NCBI RefSeq assembly: GCF_007164525.1
Contig: NZ_AP019791.1
Location: 1,971,501-2,035,500, forward strand
Direction of reading: 5' to 3'
Origin: Rubrobacter xylanophilus
GTDB lineage: Bacteria; Actinomycetota; Rubrobacteria; Rubrobacterales; Rubrobacteraceae
DNA length: 64,000 bases
Numbering within the stretch: the first letter of the stretch is position 1; each line of letters starts with the position of its first letter. This document shows positions 52,470 through 58,624 of this stretch, in pieces. The translations under genes were made by a program, and so were the position numbers. The notes under the pieces are model-generated. The model was not told the origin of the DNA, ran no database searches, and worked only from the letters and a program-made list of their open reading frames with translations.

Positions 52470-53185
52470 GCCTTCCCGCCCACCGGATGGCCGAGCGCCT
52501 GGCCCCCGGGGTCTACCGGGTGGACACCCTCCGTCTCCGCAACGCGATCAGCGTGCTCCTGATCGAGGAGGAGGACGGCTGGACGCTGGTGGATACCGGC
52601 GTGGCCTCGAGCGTGCCCCGGATAGGGGAGGTCCTCTCGGCGCTGGGGCCGGGATTCGACGGGCTGCGGAGGGTCTTCCTCACCCACCAGCACACCGACC
52701 ACACCGGCGGCCTGAAGGGCATCCTGGAGCGGGCGCCGGAGGCCGAGGTATGGGCGCCGGAACACGAGGCGGAGGTCATCTCCGGGCGGCGCGCCTACGA
52801 CCCGCAGAGCGGCCGGCTGCTGCGGCTGATGTCCCGCAGCGCGAGGCCGCCGGGGATCAGGGTGGACCGGGTTCTGCGCGCAGGCGAAACCGTCGCGGGC
52901 TTCCGGCTCATAGCCACCCCCGGACACACCCTGGGTCACGTCTCGCTGCTGCGCGACGCCGATGGGCTGCTGTTCACCGCCGACGCCTTCGGCTGCATGC
53001 CGCGCAGGCTCCGGGTCGGGGTGCGCAGGGCCTTCTGCACGGACCCGCCGCTGGCCAGACGCTCGGCGCAGAGGCTGCTCGAAGAGGACTTCGCGGTGGC
53101 GGCGATGAGCCACGGACCGGGCCTCAGGGGCGCAAGGGCCCGGGAGCGGCTCGCCAGGGCGCTCCAGGAGTGCGACTACGCGTAA
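52466..53185 (+). CDS. Metallo-beta-lactamase-fold hydrolase
   Basis: A 239-residue protein starting at GTG 52466 within the potC stop. TLVDTGVAS, the zinc motif THQHTDHTGG (about residues 73-82), and TPGHTLGHVSL and TADAFG complete the MBL ligand set. Such proteins hydrolyse thioesters, lactones or phosphoesters; the substrate is unknown. Its position between potC and the aminoaldehyde dehydrogenase suggests action on a polyamine-derived compound, for instance an acylated or cyclic amine, but this is inference. Confidence 0.88.
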   Translation: MSLPAHRMAERLAPGVYRVDTLRLRNAISVLLIEEEDGWTLVDTGVASSVPRIGEVLSALGPGFDGLRRVFLTHQHTDHTGGLKGILERAPEAEVWAPEHEAEVISGRRAYDPQSGRLLRLMSRSARPPGIRVDRVLRAGETVAGFRLIATPGHTLGHVSLLRDADGLLFTADAFGCMPRRLRVGVRRAFCTDPPLARRSAQRLLEEDFAVAAMSHGPGLRGARARERLARALQECDYA

Positions 53186-53215
53186 AATTTCGAGAGACAA
53201 GGAGGTAGGAGAGCT

Positions 53216-54658
53216 TTGGAGACCGGGGTGAAGAGCCTCAAGAACTTCATCGGCGGGCGCTTCGTAGAGCCCGCCTCCGGGGAGCTCTACGACGTCGTGA
53301 ACCCCTCGACCGGCGAGGTCTTCGCCCGCGCGCCGATGTCCGGCGAGGAGGACGTCGACCGCGCCTTCCGGGCCGCGGAGAAGGCCTTCGAGGAGTGGCG
53401 GGAGACCACCCCCTCGGAGCGGCAGCGCGCCCTCCTGCGGATCGCCGACAGGATCGAGGAGCGGGCCGAGGAGCTGGTGCGGGCCGAGTGCGAGAACACC
53501 GGCAAGCCCTACGCCCTCACGCTGGAGGAGGAGATCTCCCCGATGGCCGACCAGATCCGGTTCTTCGCCGGAGCGGCCCGCTGCCTGGAGGGGAAGTCCG
53601 CCGGGGAATACATGCGTGGGATGACCTCCTACATCCGGCGCGAGCCGGTGGGGGTCTGCGCCCAGGTCACCCCCTGGAACTACCCGATGATGATGGCCGT
53701 CTGGAAGTTCGCCCCGGCCATCGCCGCCGGCAACACCGTGGTGATAAAGCCCTCGGACACCACCCCGGTGAGCACGCTGCTGCTCGCGGAGATCGCCGCG
53801 GAGTTCCTCCCCGAGGGGGTCTTCAACGTGGTCTGCGGCGACCGGGACACCGGCAGGCTGCTGGTGCGGCACGAGGTTCCGCAGATGGTCGCGATCACCG
53901 GCTCGGTGCGCGCCGGGATGGAGGTGGCCGAAGCGGCCGCCAGAGACCTCAAACGAGTGCACCTGGAGCTGGGCGGCAAGGCGCCGGTGATCGTCTTCGA
54001 CGACGCCGATGTGGAGCAGGCGGCGGAGGAGATCGCCGGGGCGGGGTACTTCAACGCCGGGCAGGACTGCACCGCGGCGACTCGCGTGCTCGCCTCGCCG
54101 CGTATCCACGACGACTTCGTCGCCGCCCTCACCGAGCAGGCCAGGAACACCCGGACGGGTCCGCCGGACGACGAGGAGGCCTACTACGGCCCCCTCAACA
54201 ACGAGAACCAGCTGCGGCGGGTCGGCGGCATCATAGAGCGGCTGCCGGACCACGCCGAGGTGGTGACCGGCGGCGGGCGGGTCGGGGAGAAGGGCTACTT
54301 CTACGCCCCCACGGTCGTCTCGGGCCTCAGGCAGGACGACGAGGCCTCCCAGACGGAGATCTTCGGCCCCGTCATCACCGTGCAGCCGTTCAGCGACGAG
54401 GACGAGGCCGTCCGCTGGGCCAACGGGGTGAAGTACGGGCTGGCCTCCTCGGTGTGGACCCGCAACCACGGCCGTGCGATGCGGGTGAGCCGGGCTCTGG
54501 ACTTCGGGTGCGTGTGGATCAACACGCACATCCCGCTGGTCGCCGAGATGCCCCACGGCGGCTTCAAGCACTCGGGCTACGGCAAGGACCTCTCGATGTA
54601 CGGCCTCGAGGACTACACCCGCATAAAGCACGTGATGAGCAACATCGAAGAGCAGTAA
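53216..54658 (+). CDS. Aminoaldehyde dehydrogenase (4-aminobutanal type, PatD/KauB-like)
   Basis: A 480-residue aldehyde dehydrogenase from TTG 53216 with AAGGAGG upstream. Catalytic residues are the Glu in LELGGKAPVIVF and the Cys in NAGQDCTAATRV; GQDCTAATR is shared by 4-aminobutyraldehyde dehydrogenases. TPWNYPMMMAVWKFAPAIAAG and the C-terminal HIPLVAEMPHGGFKHSGYGKD also fit that group. It would oxidise the product of the SpuC-like aminotransferase to GABA, the substrate of gabT. Confidence 0.92.
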   Translation: METGVKSLKNFIGGRFVEPASGELYDVVNPSTGEVFARAPMSGEEDVDRAFRAAEKAFEEWRETTPSERQRALLRIADRIEERAEELVRAECENTGKPYALTLEEEISPMADQIRFFAGAARCLEGKSAGEYMRGMTSYIRREPVGVCAQVTPWNYPMMMAVWKFAPAIAAGNTVVIKPSDTTPVSTLLLAEIAAEFLPEGVFNVVCGDRDTGRLLVRHEVPQMVAITGSVRAGMEVAEAAARDLKRVHLELGGKAPVIVFDDADVEQAAEEIAGAGYFNAGQDCTAATRVLASPRIHDDFVAALTEQARNTRTGPPDDEEAYYGPLNNENQLRRVGGIIERLPDHAEVVTGGGRVGEKGYFYAPTVVSGLRQDDEASQTEIFGPVITVQPFSDEDEAVRWANGVKYGLASSVWTRNHGRAMRVSRALDFGCVWINTHIPLVAEMPHGGFKHSGYGKDLSMYGLEDYTRIKHVMSNIEEQ

Positions 54659-54662
54659 TGCA

Positions 54663-54700
54663 AAGCCGGACCGGCGGGGGATCTACCGCCGGTCCGGCTT
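54663..54700 (+). terminator. Hairpin terminator after the pot-aldehyde dehydrogenase operon
   Basis: AAGCCGGACCGGCGG pairs perfectly with CCGCCGGTCCGGCTT over 15 bp with an 8-nt loop. There is no long T-run, so it may serve both convergent genes as a GC-rich terminator. Confidence 0.75.
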
Positions 54701-54717
54701 GAAGATGCCTGCTACTA

Positions 54718-55974
54718 CTACTGTTTCACCAAATCTTTCCCGGGGCCGCCAGAGACCTTGTCTCTCCCGGAGCCCCCGTAAAGCGCATCTTTGCCGGGAC
54801 CTCCCCGGAGAACGTCCCTCCCGGGTCCTCCGTAGAGCTCGTCCGACCCAGGTCCACCCATAAGCCGGTCGTCGCCCTTGCCGCCCTCGAGGACGTCGTG
54901 GCCAGAGCCGCCGACGAGAACGTTCCTGCCATTGCCACCGCGGAGGATGTCATTTCCCGCTCCTCCGAAGATCACGTCGTTACCGCCGAGCCCGTGGATG
55001 ACGTCATTGCCGCCGAGGCCACAGATCACGTCCCGAGCCGGCGTCCCGCGCAGGATGTCGGGGAACCGGGTGCCAACTATGGTGCATTTGGGCTTGGGCT
55101 TGGGTTTCGGCTTGGGCTTGGGCTTGGGCTTCGGCTTGGGCTCGGGTTCGGGCTTGGGCTCGGTCTCTACGACGACCCTGGCGCCGCCGAGTGCAGCCGG
55201 CTCTCCGAACCCGGGCTCGCCCGAATCGTCCTGGGTGGCCAGCACACTCAAAAAGTCCGGGAATTCCAGGAAAGTCGCGTGCCAGCAGCAGACGTCCAGG
55301 GCATCGGTTATCCCGATCTGACTTCCCGCGTTCGTCGGGGCGATGTTGTCATAGCCGAGATCGGTACGCACGCGGAAGTCTCCAAGGCCCCTTATGTAGG
55401 CGTACGGGCCGGGATCGTCGAAGCCACTGTGAAACCCCAGAAGTCCGCCGCCCCCGTTGACGAACCGGGCGATGTCGCTCCGGCGTCCGACCAACGCCCG
55501 CGCTTCGTCCTGCGTCAGGAACCCGGTGTCGCCACTCTCCGCTTCGGTCTCGTCCGTCACGACGGCGAGCATCTTGAAAGGACGAAGGCCCTTCGATGAG
55601 ATCTGGGAAGCACCGTTTACGTAGGTGATCGGCACGCCGATGTCCGTACCGAGCTGGTTCCAAAACTCCGTCACGCAGTCCGGCTCGGAAGGATCCTTGC
55701 CGCCGCCGATCACGAGTATCCCCGAGCCTGACTTCTTCACGTCGGCCAGTATGTTCTCCACGACGTCCTCGTAGACGTCGATGGGTCCGTGCCCTCCGGG
55801 ACCGCAATCCTCCGCATCGACGCCCATGAGCACGACCGGCCCGCCCTGACTCTGCGAGGCGGCACCGGATCGCTCCGGCCAGGATGTCATCAACAGCGCG
55901 ACCGCGACGAGCAGGGCCGCGGTCGTGGTTGCCAACCGCTTGAACGTCGGTGCTCTGACGAGGTTCACCCTCAC
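54718..55974 (-). CDS. Exported protein with RTX calcium-binding repeats
   Basis: A 418-residue secreted protein. Residues 1-40 look like a signal peptide (basic start, LLVAVALLMTSW, cleavage near GAAS). The middle (about 45-270) has a VVLMGVDAEDCGPGGHGP start, GGGGLLGFHSG and paired cysteines, reminiscent of ThuA-like or glutaminase-like folds but unassigned. Residues 273-296 are a Lys-Pro/Glu-Pro linker, and 303-415 contain about ten glycine-rich nonapeptides (GGNDVIHGL, GGAGNDILR, GGPGRDVLR) that bind calcium. ATG 55974. The conserved leader element lies about 90 nt upstream. Confidence 0.9.
   Translation of the reverse strand: MRVNLVRAPTFKRLATTTAALLVAVALLMTSWPERSGAASQSQGGPVVLMGVDAEDCGPGGHGPIDVYEDVVENILADVKKSGSGILVIGGGKDPSEPDCVTEFWNQLGTDIGVPITYVNGASQISSKGLRPFKMLAVVTDETEAESGDTGFLTQDEARALVGRRSDIARFVNGGGGLLGFHSGFDDPGPYAYIRGLGDFRVRTDLGYDNIAPTNAGSQIGITDALDVCCWHATFLEFPDFLSVLATQDDSGEPGFGEPAALGGARVVVETEPKPEPEPKPKPKPKPKPKPKPKPKCTIVGTRFPDILRGTPARDVICGLGGNDVIHGLGGNDVIFGGAGNDILRGGNGRNVLVGGSGHDVLEGGKGDDRLMGGPGSDELYGGPGRDVLRGGPGKDALYGGSGRDKVSGGPGKDLVKQ
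55084..55160 (-). repeat. Hexanucleotide tandem repeat encoding a Lys-Pro linker
   Basis: About twelve imperfect copies of a 6-nt unit (AAGCCC with GAACCC or GAGCCC variants on the coding strand) encode alternating Lys-Pro and Glu-Pro. Such tracts can change length by slippage and give a stiff, extended spacer between the N-terminal domain and the RTX repeats. Confidence 0.85.
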
Positions 55975-56061
55975 CTCTCCTCACTCCTTTCTCTCTTTCC
56001 GAAGCATCGCCCTACGAGGGATCGAACGCCGTACGCAAACCGTAGATCGGGACCGTGAAGA

Positions 56062-56145
56062 GCACACCGTCAGAACTGCCCATTCCGGGATACCCGTTTC
56101 CGTGGGAAGCGTCCGGCAGGACAGCGGCTGCGTCGCCGGATCACC
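56062..56145 (-). promoter_or_regulatory. Conserved leader element, copy 1 (upstream of the RTX gene)
   Basis: On the minus strand a TCCGGC/GCCGGA stem is followed by a block shared with the element at 57742-57830: GGGTA, then CCCGG, then an identical 13-mer ATGGGCAGTTCTG (56071-56083) and CGGTG. About 43 columns align with roughly five substitutions and one 1-nt gap. It ends about 88 nt before the RTX gene start. I cannot match it to a known riboswitch class. Confidence 0.55.
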
Positions 56146-56150
56146 CGGCC

Positions 56151-56711
56151 TCATCGTTCGAGGCATCCGAGCAGGGCGTTCATCCGCTCCGGGTCGAGGA
56201 ACAGACCCCGCTCGTCCACTATGAGCGGCCACCGCCTTCCAGCCACACGCACGGACCGCCACGGCGCCTCCACCGAGAGCATAAGCTCCTCATCGCGGGG
56301 TGCCACGAAGCGTCCCTCGTACAGTTCGCTCCTAAGGATCTCGGAGACGTCGAACACATCCTCTCGGGTTCCCAAGAAACGAACGGTGCGCACGTAGAGG
56401 CGGTTGACGCGCTCGTCGAGGTCTATCGCCGCTACGTAGAGTCGCCCGTAGAGCCACATCCCGAAGGCGAAAGAGAGGCCCACCAGTGCCACCCCGCCGC
56501 CGAAGGCCAGACGCGCCGGCAGCGGGGCCAGCTCTCCGCCGTCGACCGGGCGGAGGCCGTAGGTCTGGACCAAATCGAGCCCTATCCATACGGCCCCCGC
56601 CGCGCAGACCAGCGACAGGAGCATCAGGAAGCGCACCTTGAGCAGTTGCCTGCCGGCCCGGTAGAGGGGGACGGTGGCTCCGGTCGGTGCTCTGTGCCGT
56701 CTGCTCCTCAT
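56151..56711 (-). CDS. Hypothetical membrane protein
   Basis: A 186-residue protein with a basic N-terminus, two membrane helices (about residues 26-48 and 68-88) and a soluble C-terminal part containing YVAAIDLDERVNRLYVRTVRFLGTRE, which resembles a small beta-rich PH-like domain. I do not recognise the family. It follows the C1q-like gene by 10 nt on the same strand, so the two probably share a transcript. ATG 56711. Confidence 0.75.
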   Translation of the reverse strand: MRSRRHRAPTGATVPLYRAGRQLLKVRFLMLLSLVCAAGAVWIGLDLVQTYGLRPVDGGELAPLPARLAFGGGVALVGLSFAFGMWLYGRLYVAAIDLDERVNRLYVRTVRFLGTREDVFDVSEILRSELYEGRFVAPRDEELMLSVEAPWRSVRVAGRRWPLIVDERGLFLDPERMNALLGCLER

Positions 56712-56721
56712 AGCGTGCTCC

Positions 56722-57681
56722 CTAACCCGGCGAGAGCGGTGCGATCCAGGTCATCTCGAAGTGCCTGGTGGCACCCGACACCGTGAGGCTGGAATCCGGG
56801 CCACTGTTCTGCTGGACGACGACCTCTACGTATTCACCTTTCCACAGGAAAACATGGGTGGAGATCGGGAGAAAGGTGCCAACATCGGGCGCAGCAGAGA
56901 TCTGGCTCGTGGCTATTGGGACGGCGCCGTTCTTCATCAACGTTATAGCGCGCCACCCCGTATTATTGGACGAGAAGCTGACTTGGGCGCTTATCAGGTA
57001 GACGCCGCTCACCGGGGCGGTCATGCGTGTCGGGTTCGTCGAGACCCAGAGATCCCCCACGTCGTATTCCGTTCCCCCGAAGGGTATGGTCACCTGATCC
57101 AGAGACTGCACGGTCATGTTGTCCCCGAAGCGCGCTCTCGCGGTGGGTATCGTGCCGAAGTGGTCCGTACCCACAGCTCCGGGGACGATCTCGGAAGAGC
57201 CAACCGAGCCGTTAGCAAGCTCCGCACTCCGCACCGCACCGTCAGCTATGTGCTCTGAGCCGACCGCTCCCTCGGCTATGGAAGGGTCGGGGTAGGTCCC
57301 GCTCAAAGCGCCTCCGGCGGCAGCCCCCTTCTCTAAAAACGCCTCAGCATGCTTGCCGTCCACCTTGTCCGCGTTCAGGCGGGCTACCCTCGCCGTGGAG
57401 TTGACCCTCATGGGGGGCTTCCCGGACTGTACCCGCAGATCCAACGCCGTCCCGGAACCCCGGTTGATGATCCTCAGCATCGGTCCGTTGACCTGACCTA
57501 CCAGCTTGCTGAGCTTGTTCACCACGTTGTTCTGCCCGAGATGAAAGGGCGCTCCCACCCCCCTCCCAGCCAGAGCATCGGTGGTCATGCCGACCGTGAC
57601 GGCCAAAACAAGGGCGAAGGAGACCCACAGGCCCATCTTCCTCCACCCCCTCCTCGGTTCTCCGGACGACCAGCGCCTCAC
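56722..57681 (-). CDS. Exported C1q/TNF-like jelly-roll protein
   Basis: A 319-residue protein from GTG 57681 with GGAGGAGG upstream. Residues about 14-40 form a signal peptide (MGLWVSFALVLAVTVG, cleavage near DALAG). A repetitive stretch follows (ADGAVRSAELANGSVGSSEIVPGAVG, near 170-215), common in actinobacterial surface proteins. The C-terminal about 130 residues match the C1q/TNF-like pattern: YDVGDLWVSTNPTRMTAPVSGVYLISAQVSF and LWKGEYVEVVVQQNSG. Such domains trimerise and bind ligands at the cell surface. The conserved leader element lies about 60 nt upstream. Confidence 0.88.
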   Translation of the reverse strand: MRRWSSGEPRRGWRKMGLWVSFALVLAVTVGMTTDALAGRGVGAPFHLGQNNVVNKLSKLVGQVNGPMLRIINRGSGTALDLRVQSGKPPMRVNSTARVARLNADKVDGKHAEAFLEKGAAAGGALSGTYPDPSIAEGAVGSEHIADGAVRSAELANGSVGSSEIVPGAVGTDHFGTIPTARARFGDNMTVQSLDQVTIPFGGTEYDVGDLWVSTNPTRMTAPVSGVYLISAQVSFSSNNTGWRAITLMKNGAVPIATSQISAAPDVGTFLPISTHVFLWKGEYVEVVVQQNSGPDSSLTVSGATRHFEMTWIAPLSPG

Positions 57682-57741
57682 CAAAGCCTCCTCTCCTCCT
57701 CTTGCACTCCAGGAGAACACTGTGCTCCCCCGGAGACAGGT

Positions 57742-57830
57742 GCGCACCGGCAGAACTGCCCATCCCGGGTACCCCTTTCCCTGGAAAGGGACGAGACGGG
57801 CAGCGCCGGTGCAGACACCGGCGCCTCGGC
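57742..57830 (-). promoter_or_regulatory. Conserved leader element, copy 2 (upstream of the C1q-like gene)
   Basis: On the minus strand a strong 9-bp hairpin (GCGCCGGTG with CACCGGCGC) is followed by the block shared with copy 1, including the identical 13-mer ATGGGCAGTTCTG (57751-57763). The stem sequences of the two copies differ while both can pair, as expected if structure is conserved. It ends about 60 nt before the start codon of the C1q-like gene. Confidence 0.55.
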
Positions 57831-57898
57831 CCCGGTCAACTCTCCACTCCCTCGGAATATGCGCCTGAGCAGGTAGAGGTTTCATGAGGCGCACATCG

Positions 57899-58137
57899 AT
57901 GCCCACAACGGACGATCTGGAGAAGGCGCTGGAGGCCTACAGGAGAGACCAGGATATCCCGCCGGGGCCGGTGGACGTGATGCAGGCGGCCTTGAGAGAG
58001 TGCCTGGACGGGCGAGGTTGCCCACCGCCTCCGCCGGACCGGCCGCGGCGCAAGCCCGGAGGGGTGCCAGGGGGCGGCGGGTGCGGATCGAAGGCCCGGA
58101 CAACCTCGGGGCGGCGGTCATGGAGGACCGCCGCTGA
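57899..58137 (+). pseudogene. Degraded antitoxin (ribbon-helix-helix type) of a VapBC-like pair
   Basis: From ATG 57899 the frame reads TTDDLEKALEAYRRDQDIPP and VMQAALRECLDGRG, typical of short RHH-type antitoxins paired with PIN toxins. Near 58075 the sequence shifts frame: VRIEGPDNLGAAVMEDRR then continues in another frame to TGA 58135-58137. The open frame in phase with the start runs on into unrelated sequence. At least one frameshift is therefore inferred, and the antitoxin is probably non-functional. Confidence 0.7.
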
Positions 58138-58156
58138 GGCACACCCTTCATCGTCC

Positions 58157-58570
58157 TTGATCCTGTACCTCGACCAGCACCCTGTTGAAGCTCTACGCCG
58201 AGGAAGAGGGTGCGGAGACCGTCGAACGAGCCGTGGAGGAAGCGGAGTTCGTAGCGACATCGCCTACACGGAGGCTCGAGCGGCGCTCGCCCGCAAGAGG
58301 CGGTGGCTCTTCTCCGAAGAGGAACACCGGGAAGCCGTCGAGACGCTGTAGGAAGACTGAGAGACCTTCGAGAAGCCGGAGGTGACCGAAGAGCTTGCCC
58401 GTGAAGCCGGAGAGCTGGCGGAGGAGCACGCCCTGCGGGGCTTCGACGCCATGCACCTGGCCTCCGTCTTGCTGGGGCGCGACGTATGGTTGCGGCAGGG
58501 GGAAGTCCTCTCCCTGGCCTTCGACTCCAACTTCACGAAAACGGCCGGGGAGACCATCCAGGTATACCAA
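58157..58570 (+). pseudogene. Decayed PIN-domain (VapC-like) toxin gene
   Basis: PIN-domain fragments lie in three frames in the right order: LILYLD, then a shift to STLLKLYAEEEGAETVERAVEE, then a shift near 58255 to DIAYTEARAALARKRR with HREAVETL followed by in-frame TAG and TGA (the latter where Trp is expected in ED-x-ETFEK), then TEELAREAGELAEEHALRGFDAMHLASVLL. The HALRGFDAMHLAS motif is diagnostic of VapC toxins. Two shifts and two nonsense codons mean it is a dead gene. Its 3' end is not sharply defined. Confidence 0.8.
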
Positions 58571-58624
58571 ACCGGCAGGTGGGGGTTCGATCTCCACGTT
58601 TCTCCCACCTCCCGTCGGCCGAGC

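Noticed and set aside
52349-54631. A 760-codon minus-strand frame over the MBL and aminoaldehyde dehydrogenase genes
   Set aside because: Antisense shadow of two intact enzymes, with no family match.
56055-57887. A conserved plus-strand peptide ELPIPG-PFP encoded by both leader elements
   Set aside because: The plus-strand frames share a few residues, but a single-base gap breaks the frame relation between the copies and the surrounding codons are unrelated, so the element is non-coding.
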